From: Vibrio coralliirubri
Lineage (GTDB): Bacteria > Pseudomonadota > Gammaproteobacteria > Enterobacterales > Vibrionaceae
NCBI RefSeq assembly: GCF_024347375.1
Contig: NZ_AP025470.1
Coordinates: forward strand, 2,108,001 to 2,172,000
Length of the DNA: 64,000 nucleotides
Direction of reading: 5' to 3'
In this document: positions 27,037-35,502 of the stretch, piece by piece
Position numbering within the stretch: the stretch's first letter is position 1
Layout: each line of letters opens with the position of its first letter
Notes under the pieces: model-generated
The model's database searches: none
What the model saw: the letters and a program-made list of their open reading frames with translations, nothing else
What the model was told of the DNA's origin: nothing
Made by a program: the position numbers and the translations under genes

Positions 27037-27822
27037 TTGAGCGCCAAATATTCTTATTTAGCTTGGCAAGTGAATACTTCTAGCCCTGCAGAAAAGCTGG
27101 TTTTATTGATGCTTGCAGACGGTGCTGACGAATTCGGCTACACCAATGTGTGCCTACAAACAGCAGGTCAACTTTGTGCTCTCTCTACGTTTGGTTTAGC
27201 CGACTGTCTTAAATGTTTAGTCGACCAAGGTTTTCTCGATAAGGTGAAAGTAGATTATCGAGATAAAAAAGAGATTCACGTTTTCAAAATGCTCATTGAG
27301 CAGGAGCAAGCTGCGGCGCACGTCGAGGTTCAACCGACCAATAGTATTCCGGTCTACTCTACTGCACCTGCACCTGCACCTGCACCTGCACCTGCACCCA
27401 AGTTTCAGCCTGCTCCGGCGCCAATGCAACACATGCAACAGGCCCCTCGCCCACAAGGCCGAGGCTCAATGAACAGCAACACCGTTTCAACGCATGATTT
27501 GGATGAAGAGATCATTCCAACATGGGCGGAACGTGCGTTTAAATTCTCCGGCCTTGCTGGTGACCATAGTTTAGTATGGAAAAAATTTGTCCTCTGGTAT
27601 AAAGCCAAAGCCAATGAACTAATGCCAATATCACGCATCGAATCTAAGTTGCAGTACTGGTTAGTTAACGAGAAGCAAAATGAAAGACAACAACAGCAGA
27701 AGACCTCTCAATATTCAGGAAATGCAGGACAAGCTCAAGGAAATGGGTATAGACAAAAGCTTAGCCCATCTGAACGCTTCAGGCAGCAGCTCATTCAAAA
27801 AGGCAAAAAGCCAACCTTCTGA
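27037..27822 (+). CDS. DnaT-like replication protein with N-terminal helix-turn-helix
   Basis: The 261-residue protein starts at a TTG (27037; no in-frame ATG until 27289). The N-terminal 90 residues (SYLAWQVNTSSPAEKLVLLM, then a winged-helix pattern to FLDKVKVD) resemble phage replication-O-like DNA-binding domains. A low-complexity Ala-Pro linker (APAPAPAPAP, coded by a perfect 6-bp repeat) follows, then a C-terminal part EEIIPTWAERAFKFSGLAGD...FVLWYKAKANELM...LQYWLVNE resembling the DnaT single-strand-DNA/primosome domain. Its last 47 codons overlap the next gene in another frame. Likely role: primosome or helicase loading, by resemblance only. Confidence 0.65.
   Translation: MSAKYSYLAWQVNTSSPAEKLVLLMLADGADEFGYTNVCLQTAGQLCALSTFGLADCLKCLVDQGFLDKVKVDYRDKKEIHVFKMLIEQEQAAAHVEVQPTNSIPVYSTAPAPAPAPAPAPKFQPAPAPMQHMQQAPRPQGRGSMNSNTVSTHDLDEEIIPTWAERAFKFSGLAGDHSLVWKKFVLWYKAKANELMPISRIESKLQYWLVNEKQNERQQQQKTSQYSGNAGQAQGNGYRQKLSPSERFRQQLIQKGKKPTF
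27364..27401. repeat. Hexanucleotide tandem repeat (GCACCT)n
   Basis: About six head-to-tail copies of GCACCT (last copy imperfect) encode the Ala-Pro linker of the DnaT-like protein. Changes in copy number keep the frame and alter only linker length. Confidence 0.85.
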
Positions 27823-28525
27823 GCCAGCTCAACCTGTTGTACCTGACGCTCCAGCTCCATTAGTACCTGAAGTGATTGAAGCGAAAAGTACCGAAGTGAA
27901 AGTAGCGGCTGCACAAGCTGCGGATTCTGGTGCGTCTCAACAAGTGCCTGTTGTTGATCAAGATCCTGCAGAATTGGAACTAACGGATTGGTGTATTCAC
28001 GTGTTCGGCTCTTTCTTGAGCGTGTACGAAACACAGTGGGAATATCAGTACGGTAGTGAGCCAAGCGGTAAGTTCATTGAGTTTGCTAACTCTGTTGATT
28101 CAGACGGCCTTAACCGTGTGCTAATGCACTGTCACGAGCGTATTCAGCTTGGCAACAGTTGGCCGCCGCAAATGGGTGAGCTTTGGATCCTGAAAGATTC
28201 TTTAACGGAAGAAGAGTTGCTGGATAGCCGTATCCGTGTGTTGTCGCGCACTGCGGTGAACAAGATTGAAAAGTGGTTAATCCAAAACAAACTGTACGAC
28301 TTGAAGCGCACCGCGGAAAACAAGTTGGATGGTCTGTTTAAGAAGTACTACTTGGAAGCAAAGCGTTTAGATGAAAAAGGCATGCTAGAAACGGAGTTGC
28401 CGCAATTCCTGCTTGCCGCTAACTCAGTGAAGAACCTGAACGATTTGAAACGTGAAGAGTACGAAAGCCAACATGGCAAAGCGATTAACCCAAGAATCCA
28501 GCGTATTCTGAACAGTAAAAAGTAA
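27680..28525 (+). CDS. Replication-P-like protein
   Basis: The 281-residue protein starts ATG 27680 (GAGAAG upstream), inside the preceding gene in a different frame, for a 143-bp overlap. The first 100 residues are low-complexity (PSEPAQPVVPDAPAPLVPE). The central part TDWCIHVFGSFLSVYETQWE...MHCHERIQLGNSWPPQMGELW fits the DnaC-loader/lambda-P type helper domain (conserved WPP). The C-terminal helical part includes NKIEKWLIQNKLYDLKRTAE. Together with the DnaT-like gene it may form a helicase-loading pair. A later in-frame ATG (codon 15) would shorten the overlap only slightly. Confidence 0.6.
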   Translation: MKDNNSRRPLNIQEMQDKLKEMGIDKSLAHLNASGSSSFKKAKSQPSEPAQPVVPDAPAPLVPEVIEAKSTEVKVAAAQAADSGASQQVPVVDQDPAELELTDWCIHVFGSFLSVYETQWEYQYGSEPSGKFIEFANSVDSDGLNRVLMHCHERIQLGNSWPPQMGELWILKDSLTEEELLDSRIRVLSRTAVNKIEKWLIQNKLYDLKRTAENKLDGLFKKYYLEAKRLDEKGMLETELPQFLLAANSVKNLNDLKREEYESQHGKAINPRIQRILNSKK

Positions 28526-28584
28526 CCATCTACCCGCTGCCTGTTAGAAGACAACAGTGCTGCGATTACACGGTTAACAGATAC

Positions 28585-28615
28585 AAAAATGCCAGCTATC
28601 AAGCTGGCATTTTTT
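28585..28615 (+). terminator. Rho-independent terminator
   Basis: AAAAATGCCAGC pairs with GCTGGCATTTTT over a 6-nt loop. It ends the DnaT-like/P-like operon and can also work for the convergent gene at 28679. Confidence 0.9.
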
Positions 28616-28678
28616 ATGAATTCTAACGAACTCTTTAACGACTATCCGACCGTTATTCACGATCGTTTTACTGATTAA

Positions 28679-29173
28679 TTACAGTAGGTGGATAGTTGCG
28701 TTTAGAGAGAAAACGCCTGCGTCGTCATCTTTCATTTTGAAGTTTTGGTAGCTAGCGCCTACAGATAGTGGACCGAAGATGAAGTATTCAGCGCCTACAG
28801 CGTACATGATATCAACATCGTCCTGCTTAAAGCTTTGACCTTTCACTTCGTAAGAGTGAAGACCACCCTTCGCGTATACGTGTAGAGGACCAAAATCGAT
28901 GCTTGGTTTGATCGCTAGGTAAGCAGTGCTTACGTCAACGTTTTGTGTACCACGGTTGCCGTAGTTAACATTATCGAAAGAACCAAGATCCCAGTAACCC
29001 GCTTCAACACCGATTAGTGGAAGGATACCTGTACCTACGTGGATGCCCACCGCGTTTTCATCTTCACCAGCGAATGAGTTTTGACCACCCATTACACCGC
29101 CGTACAACCAAGAATCAGCCATTGCTGTTGAAGATGCACCTAGTAGTGCTAGTGCCAATAACGTTTTTTTCAT
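28679..29173 (-). CDS. Small outer-membrane beta-barrel protein
   Basis: The 164-residue protein has a textbook signal peptide (MKKTLLALALLGASSTAMA) followed by about eight alternating strands (GVEAGYWDLGSF, AYLAIKPSIDFGPLHVYAKG, VGASYQNFKMK). Size and pattern match the OmpA-like/Opacity-type porin family (OMP_b-brl). Function not known. AAAAAGG lies just upstream of the start. It is a single gene. Confidence 0.75.
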   Translation of the reverse strand: MKKTLLALALLGASSTAMADSWLYGGVMGGQNSFAGEDENAVGIHVGTGILPLIGVEAGYWDLGSFDNVNYGNRGTQNVDVSTAYLAIKPSIDFGPLHVYAKGGLHSYEVKGQSFKQDDVDIMYAVGAEYFIFGPLSVGASYQNFKMKDDDAGVFSLNATIHLL

Positions 29174-29316
29174 ATTCGACCTTTTTCGTCCTAGTGGCAG
29201 GCCTTGAGTGGTAATAAATTGCCACCAAGTCGCCCTGTATGTAATAACTATTCAATTAGTAATGCAATAAGCAAGATTTATACCCAAACCTTGCCATTGC
29301 GTCTAGCTTTATTCCT

Positions 29317-32300
29317 TTAGCAAGCATCAATCGCGTTTTTAACACGCTTATCTGATACTGGGTAAGGCGTACCGAGCTGCTGTGCGAAGAAGCTTACACG
29401 AAGCTCTTCTATCATCCAACGCACCTCTTTTACATTTTCTGGAACCGCGATCCCTTTTGGAATTTTATTCAGCAGTTCTTTGTAATCATTCATTACTGAC
29501 TCAACTTTGATCATGTGAAGACGATCTTTGTTCGGGTCAATTGGCAGTTTTTCCATGCGGCGTTCAATCGCTCTCATATAGCGTAGAATATCTGGCAGGC
29601 GTTTCCATCCACATTCTGTGGCAAAACCCTTAAAAATCAAACCTTCTACCTGAGCTTTTATGTCAGAAAGTGCGAATGCCATAGAAAGATCCACGCGTCC
29701 TTTCAGCTTTTTACTGATGCTGAATGCCGTGGTTAGGATGGTTTCAACCTGCTGAGCAATCTCAACAACCGTATCACCCAGCTCTGCACGTACGTGTTCT
29801 TTCAGTGCTTCAAACTGCTCGGGTTCCCAAACCAAACCGCCCTTCTCTTCAATCAGCTTATCAATACCACAAGCGATACAGTCATCAATAAGATCGAGTA
29901 CCTGTCCGTATGGGTTGAAGTACAAGCCAAGTTTCGATTTGTTCGGCAGGTTAGAGTGCAAGTATTTGATCGGCGATGGCACGTTCAACAGGATTAAACG
30001 ACGCTGACCCGATTTCATAGCCGAGATCTGCTCTTGCTCGGTTTCGAACAGTTTGATCTCTACGCTGTCTTTGGTATCCACCAGCGCAGGGAAGGCTTTA
30101 ACATCGTAGCCACCGCGTTTCTGCTGGTAGACTTTTGGCAATTCACCAAAGCTCCACGTGTGCAGGTTCTGCTGCTCGATGTCATCGTCTGCCACTTTAG
30201 AAAGCGTTTCTTGAACCTTGTCTTTCAGGCTCTCTTTCAACTCATGCAGATCTTTCTGTTCTTTCAGCTTACGCTTGCGATGATCTACAGCACGGAATGT
30301 TACCTTTAAGTGCTCTGGAATCTGGTCTAACTTCCAGTCATCACGCACTACTTCCACGCCCGTCATGCGGCGTAGCTCTTTCTCAAGAGAATCCAGTAAC
30401 GGTGCTTCAAGTGGTGTCACACGTGCCAAGAATGCATCTGCGTAGTTTGGCGCAGGTACAAAGTTACGGCGTAGCGTTTTAGGTAACGACTTAATCAAGC
30501 TAATTACGAGCTCTTGACGTAGACCTGGGATCTGCCAATCAAAACCGTTCTGGTCGATCTGGTTCAAGATAGGCAGCGGAATGTGTACCGTTACACCATC
30601 GTTATCGTCGCCCGGCTCAAATTGGTAACTCAGCTTGAGCTTGATACCGTTTTGATGCCAGAAATTCGGGTAATCCAGATCGGTAACGTGGCTAGCATCG
30701 CCGCGGAACAGCATCGACTTTTCAAAGTTAAGCAGCTCAGGTGTTTTCTGACTGGTCTTCTTCCACCATGTATCAAAGTGACGGCCAGAAACCGCTTCTT
30801 CGCCCACACGCTGGTCATAGAAATCGAACAGTTCATCATCATCGATCAAGATGTCACGACGACGTGATTTATGCTCAAGCTCTTCGACTTCTTGTAGAAG
30901 CTTACGGTTCTGCTTGAAGAAAGCGTGTTTGGTTTCCCACTCACCTTCTACCAACGCGCTACGCACGAACAACTCGCGGCTGACGGTGGCATCAATCGCG
31001 CCGTAGTTCACAAGGCGTTTAGGTACGATTGGGATTCCGTAAAGCATCACTTTTTCGTGTGCCATTACCGCTGCTTGTTTCTTCGACCAATGTGGTTCGC
31101 TATAGCTACGTTTAATCAGGTGTTTCGCTAGCGGTTCAATCCATTCAGGTTGAATCTTCGCGATAACACGGCCCCAAAGCTTTGAGGTTTCTACCAACTC
31201 AGCAGACATGATCCACTTAGGCTGTTTCTTAAATAGGCCAGACGCAGGGAAGATGTGGAAACGCGCATTACGTGCACCTTGATACTCATTCTTCTCTTGG
31301 TCTTTCATACCGATGTGCGAAAGCAAACCTGATAGCAGTGACATGTGAATGCCATCGTAGCTGCCCGGTTCTGTATTCAACTTAGTATCCAGCTCACGCA
31401 TTGCTTGGTGAATTTGGAAGTACACATCTTGCCATTCACGGATACGTAAATAGTTGAGGTAATCTTGCTTACACTGTTTGCGGAACTGGTTACTCGACAG
31501 CGATTTTTGCTGCTGCTTGATGTAGTCCCACAAGTTCACAAACGTGATGAAGTCAGACTCTTTATCGAAGAAACGCTTGTGCTTGTCATCAGACGATTGT
31601 TGCTTATCTGATGGACGCTCACGCGGATCTTGAATCGACAACGCAGACGCGATCACCATCACTTCGTGTAGGCATCGGTTACGTGGCGCTTCAATCACCA
31701 TACGCGCTAAACGTGGATCGATAGGCAGTTTTGCCAGCTTACGACCAATCGCGGTTAGCTTCTTCTTATCATCACCGTGGTTTTTGTTTTTGTTCGCTGA
31801 CGGTTCAACAGTCGCGATCGCACCCAACTCTTCAAGCAGCCTTACACCGTCTTGAATGTTTCGCTTATCGGGCGCTTCAACAAATGGGAACGCTTGAATG
31901 TCGCCTAGGCCTAGCGCTGTCATCTGAAGGATAACCGATGCTAGGTTAGTACGAAGAATCTCTGGGTCAGTAAACTCTGGGCGTGATTCGAAATCTTCCT
32001 CTGAGTACAGACGAATACAGATACCTTCCGCAACACGACCACAACGACCTTTACGCTGGTTAGCACTCGCTTGAGATACCGGCTCAATCGGTAGGCGTTG
32101 TACCTTAGTACGATAGCTGTAGCGGCTGATACGCGCCGTACCCGGGTCGATAACATACTTGATGCCCGGAACGGTTAACGAGGTTTCTGCCACGTTGGTT
32201 GCCAGAACGATGCGTCGACCAGTATGAGACTGGAAGATACGGTTCTGTTCACCCGCCGATAGACGCGCGTAAAGCGGAACAATTTCAGTATCGCGAAGGT

Positions 32301-33384
32301 TACGTTTACTTAATGCATCTGCGGTATCACGAATCTCTCGCTCACCGTTCATGAAGATCAAGATATCGCCAAGCCCTTCATCACACAGCTCATCAACCGC
32401 TTCAAAGATGCCTTCGATTTGGTCGCGGTCTGAATCACTTTCATCACCACCTAATGGGCGGTAACGCGTATCTACTGGGTAAGTACGGCCAGAAACTTCA
32501 ATGATTGGTGCATTGTTGAAGTGCTTCGAGAAACGCTCTGGATCGATGGTTGCCGACGTGATGATCACTTTCAGATCAGGACGCTTTGGCAGCAACTCTT
32601 TCAAGTAACCCATGATGAAATCGATATTTAGGCTGCGTTCGTGCGCTTCATCGATGATGATGGTGTCGTACTGATTTAAGAATCGGTCGTGTTGAATTTC
32701 CGCCAGTAGAATACCGTCGGTCATCAATTTGATTTGGGTATTGTCCGAAATCTGGTCGTTGAATCGAACCTTATAACCAACGAACTCACCCAGCTGTGTT
32801 TCCATCTCTTCAGCAATACGGTTCGCAACCGAACGCGCCGCAAGACGACGAGGCTGAGTGTGACCAATTAAGCCAAAGCGGCCGCGGCCAAGCTCAGAAC
32901 AGATTTTTGGTAACTGAGTGGTTTTACCCGAACCCGTTTCACCCGCCACGATAACCACTTGGTTTTCAGCGATGGCTTTCGCGATGTCTTCGCGTTTTTG
33001 GCTAACCGGTAGAATTTCTGGGTATTCAATCGTTGGTTTCTGTGCCGCACGCTGAGTTGCCGTCATCATCGACTTAGCAATGTCTAACGCAATCTCATCA
33101 AAGACAGCGTGCTTAGCTTGTTCGTTCTTAATTTTGCTCGCACCAGCAATTCGCTTACTCAAACGGAAGCGATCGCGCATCATACATTCGTTGAGCGCTT
33201 TACGAAGAGAGGCTGGGCTATTCTGAGATGATTTATTGTTTGTCGCTGATTGTTCAGCTTTTTTGGTATTTGATTGTTCAGCAGATTTTTTCGATGCAGC
33301 TTGGTTTGGTTTCGCTTTGCTCTGTGAAGAACTTGGCTGTGCTGCATTCTTGTTGTTATCTGCTTTTTCCGGAGACGAAGTCAA
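29317..33384 (-). CDS. hrpA: ATP-dependent RNA helicase HrpA
   Basis: The 1355-residue protein is a DEAH-box helicase slightly longer than E. coli HrpA (1300), the extra being a Lys/Ser/Gln-rich N-terminal tail (about 1-60). Motifs: Walker A GETGSGKTTQ (148-157), DEAH (244-247), SAT (about 276-278), QRKGRCGR in the second RecA-like domain, then winged-helix/ratchet domains and the HrpA-specific C-terminal part. HrpA is a cytoplasmic RNA-stimulated ATPase linked to mRNA processing and, in recent work, ribosome-collision response. It stands alone, between a small OM barrel gene and a hairpin terminator of the MipA-like gene. Confidence 0.97.
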   Translation of the reverse strand: MTSSPEKADNNKNAAQPSSSQSKAKPNQAASKKSAEQSNTKKAEQSATNNKSSQNSPASLRKALNECMMRDRFRLSKRIAGASKIKNEQAKHAVFDEIALDIAKSMMTATQRAAQKPTIEYPEILPVSQKREDIAKAIAENQVVIVAGETGSGKTTQLPKICSELGRGRFGLIGHTQPRRLAARSVANRIAEEMETQLGEFVGYKVRFNDQISDNTQIKLMTDGILLAEIQHDRFLNQYDTIIIDEAHERSLNIDFIMGYLKELLPKRPDLKVIITSATIDPERFSKHFNNAPIIEVSGRTYPVDTRYRPLGGDESDSDRDQIEGIFEAVDELCDEGLGDILIFMNGEREIRDTADALSKRNLRDTEIVPLYARLSAGEQNRIFQSHTGRRIVLATNVAETSLTVPGIKYVIDPGTARISRYSYRTKVQRLPIEPVSQASANQRKGRCGRVAEGICIRLYSEEDFESRPEFTDPEILRTNLASVILQMTALGLGDIQAFPFVEAPDKRNIQDGVRLLEELGAIATVEPSANKNKNHGDDKKKLTAIGRKLAKLPIDPRLARMVIEAPRNRCLHEVMVIASALSIQDPRERPSDKQQSSDDKHKRFFDKESDFITFVNLWDYIKQQQKSLSSNQFRKQCKQDYLNYLRIREWQDVYFQIHQAMRELDTKLNTEPGSYDGIHMSLLSGLLSHIGMKDQEKNEYQGARNARFHIFPASGLFKKQPKWIMSAELVETSKLWGRVIAKIQPEWIEPLAKHLIKRSYSEPHWSKKQAAVMAHEKVMLYGIPIVPKRLVNYGAIDATVSRELFVRSALVEGEWETKHAFFKQNRKLLQEVEELEHKSRRRDILIDDDELFDFYDQRVGEEAVSGRHFDTWWKKTSQKTPELLNFEKSMLFRGDASHVTDLDYPNFWHQNGIKLKLSYQFEPGDDNDGVTVHIPLPILNQIDQNGFDWQIPGLRQELVISLIKSLPKTLRRNFVPAPNYADAFLARVTPLEAPLLDSLEKELRRMTGVEVVRDDWKLDQIPEHLKVTFRAVDHRKRKLKEQKDLHELKESLKDKVQETLSKVADDDIEQQNLHTWSFGELPKVYQQKRGGYDVKAFPALVDTKDSVEIKLFETEQEQISAMKSGQRRLILLNVPSPIKYLHSNLPNKSKLGLYFNPYGQVLDLIDDCIACGIDKLIEEKGGLVWEPEQFEALKEHVRAELGDTVVEIAQQVETILTTAFSISKKLKGRVDLSMAFALSDIKAQVEGLIFKGFATECGWKRLPDILRYMRAIERRMEKLPIDPNKDRLHMIKVESVMNDYKELLNKIPKGIAVPENVKEVRWMIEELRVSFFAQQLGTPYPVSDKRVKNAIDAC

Positions 33385-33441
33385 AGCGTGTCCTATTCTT
33401 GTACTTATTAAACTCGCGCGATTATATCACAAGTCTCAAAC

Positions 33442-33488
33442 AAAAAAGCCTGACAGCAAAGGGAAAACCTTTTGCTATCAGGCTGATT
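33442..33488. terminator. Terminator hairpin upstream of hrpA
   Basis: AAGCCTGA...TCAGGCT with an inner AGCAAAAGG/CCTTTTGCT-like pairing forms a long stem, with T runs on the minus side. It ends the MipA/OmpV-like gene (stop at 33583) before hrpA. Confidence 0.7.
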
Positions 33489-33582
33489 AATCTCGCTAAC
33501 ACTCGCAGGAGCTATGAAAGCGCGGTCAAATGTAAGTCGTACTTAGTCAACTCTGGTTTAAAGCTAACGTTAAAAACTGCGC

Positions 33583-34911
33583 TTAAAACTCATATTGGAA
33601 GTAAACCGTGTTGTAGTTACTGCCGCCTTTGATACGACCATACTGAGAGGATTTTTCAAAGATCGCAGAACGGTGATGCAATGAATAACCGAACCATAAG
33701 TTGTTCAAGTCATTCTTACCAATCAAGTCGCCGACGTTCACATCAAATGAGAAGTCTAAGTAGTTTAACAGATGGCTTGCTGTGTAACCTTTACGGTCCA
33801 TCTCTGAGCCTTCGATGTAGGTAATCGAATCGATGTAAGACATACCTTCTGCCACACCAACACGCCACTGAGTTGGCCAATCAAAGGTGTAGTACGCCTT
33901 GATTGCGATAATGTATTCGGTGCTGCTTGATTGAACGTCTGAACTCCAGTGATGCGCAATACCTGGGGTCAAATAGATGTCCAATGGGAAGCCGAAGATC
34001 TCATCGGTTAACGGGTGTCCATAGAAGAACGAGGTCAACTGGTTATTGTATTCGTCTTTCTCTGTATTGAACTTCATGATGTCGCCAATATTGGATGGCG
34101 TTGCCCAGCCGTGTGCGACACGTAAATACGGCGCATTGCTCAGCTTAGGTTTCGGCGCTTTCTCTTTGTCGTTAAAGAAGCCAAAGCCAAGGTACAACTC
34201 ACCTTGATAACGATCTTCAACAATCGACGAGTCGTAAGCGTTATCGTCCAATCGAGTCACACTGGTTGAACCCAATAAGTACAAGTTTGAAACCACATGG
34301 TAACGCGTTTCAACACCAACATTTAAGTCAACACCGGCACCAATGGTTTCATTAGACGCGGAGTAATACTCGCTATTGAAGTCAGCACTTTTATAACGAA
34401 GTGTCGCGCTCGGGTAAAACTCCCAATCTCCGGTTTCATACTTAGCTTTAGCACGTAAGTTACCGTGGAAGTTGTATTCACTGTCGCTCATTAATTCCGT
34501 CTCGACAGACCAAGAATCATCAAGCTGGTAGGTCAGTTGAGCACCGAAATCCGCCGTATCGCCTTCAATCGCGTTCTGCTCAGATGCTGGGATATCAATA
34601 AAGCGCATGCGAGAGATAGCATTGAAAGACCACTTCTCATCGTCAGTTTGATAGAGGTATGCCCCCATCTCGGTACCGTCAATGAACACATAATCGTTCT
34701 TGAAAAACAGCATCGGTACGAATGAGCTAACCGATTGGTCACCACCAGACGTGTCATAAGGGATGCTCGCAGTACGGAACATTGCAGCGATGCCCCACTC
34801 TTGCTCTTCAGCGGCCCACGCATTAGCACTTACGAAAATGCTACTTAGGAAAGCACTACCTAGTAAAACCACCCCAGATGAAGGGAGAGTCGGTAAATAT
34901 TTGAGCTTCAT
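33583..34911 (-). CDS. MipA/OmpV family outer-membrane protein
   Basis: The 442-residue protein has a signal peptide (SANAWA before AEEQEWGIAAMFRTASIPYD) and the MipA/OmpV pattern: VSSFVPMLFFKNDYVFIDG near the start, FYPSATLRYKSADF in the middle, and the C-terminal LLNYLDFSFDVNVGDLIG...LWFGYSLHHRSAIFE...YNTVYFQYEF ending in aromatic Phe. MipA interacts with murein hydrolase MltA in E. coli; vibrio OmpV-type members are osmo- or ligand-related barrels. It is longer than E. coli MipA (248). Transcribed away from the gene at 35047, alone. Confidence 0.8.
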   Translation of the reverse strand: MKLKYLPTLPSSGVVLLGSAFLSSIFVSANAWAAEEQEWGIAAMFRTASIPYDTSGGDQSVSSFVPMLFFKNDYVFIDGTEMGAYLYQTDDEKWSFNAISRMRFIDIPASEQNAIEGDTADFGAQLTYQLDDSWSVETELMSDSEYNFHGNLRAKAKYETGDWEFYPSATLRYKSADFNSEYYSASNETIGAGVDLNVGVETRYHVVSNLYLLGSTSVTRLDDNAYDSSIVEDRYQGELYLGFGFFNDKEKAPKPKLSNAPYLRVAHGWATPSNIGDIMKFNTEKDEYNNQLTSFFYGHPLTDEIFGFPLDIYLTPGIAHHWSSDVQSSSTEYIIAIKAYYTFDWPTQWRVGVAEGMSYIDSITYIEGSEMDRKGYTASHLLNYLDFSFDVNVGDLIGKNDLNNLWFGYSLHHRSAIFEKSSQYGRIKGGSNYNTVYFQYEF

Positions 34912-35046
34912 TCTTATCTAATTACTCTTTGTAATAAATATTGTGTTACTGAATAGACATTTATTAACCATGACGGCTAACTATTTTTAGGTTTGCTCGG
35001 CATTGGCCGTTACAATGTAGAATATTCTCGGTTAAATGAAAGTATT

Positions 35047-35478
35047 GTGAAAGTCTCCGAATTACAAAACATTATAGATCACTTACCCAAAGATTCCGAT
35101 CCAGATATTGTTATGGGTGAGGCGTGGTTGCCCGAGCGTTTGGTGGATACCAACCTAAACGGTGACATGCTATTTCTTGAATTCGATAATGCCCCTGAAG
35201 ACAACCAAGGGGATGAAGAAGGCCGTGGTTTTGTTGAACACGAGATTGCTATGATTCGTGAAAAGCTCGAACTGTTATTAGACGAGCCTTCCGATACCAA
35301 GACTAAAGCCGATGCCCTATTGGCAATATTTCTAATGGGTCATGAACTTTCTAGCTCGGAAGTTATCGAAATACTTGAATCAACAGAATCTGACTCAGTA
35401 GAACTTGAAGCATCACAGCTTCAAACCACAAAGCCAGACACGAATAAGCTCGAAACAAAAGAACACCACGACGACTAA
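35047..35478 (+). CDS. Hypothetical acidic protein
   Basis: I do not recognise this protein. The likely start is GTG 35047 (MKVSELQNIIDHLPKDSDPD, 143 residues); a TTG at 34993 would add 18 residues. It is acidic, with MGEAWLPERLVDTNLNGDML in the centre and helical stretches FVEHEIAMIREKLELLLDE and KADALLAIFLMGHEL, and a Glu/Thr/Ser-rich tail. It lies 24 bases before the PhoD-like gene, so the two are probably co-transcribed. Confidence 0.6.
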   Translation: MKVSELQNIIDHLPKDSDPDIVMGEAWLPERLVDTNLNGDMLFLEFDNAPEDNQGDEEGRGFVEHEIAMIREKLELLLDEPSDTKTKADALLAIFLMGHELSSSEVIEILESTESDSVELEASQLQTTKPDTNKLETKEHHDD

Positions 35479-35502
35479 CCACTAACGATTTTAGGTACCG
35501 TA

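Noticed and set aside
27217..27456. Cys/Arg-rich minus-strand frame opposite the Ala-Pro repeat
   Set aside because: It is produced by the GCACCT tandem repeat read backwards; the plus-strand gene explains the region.
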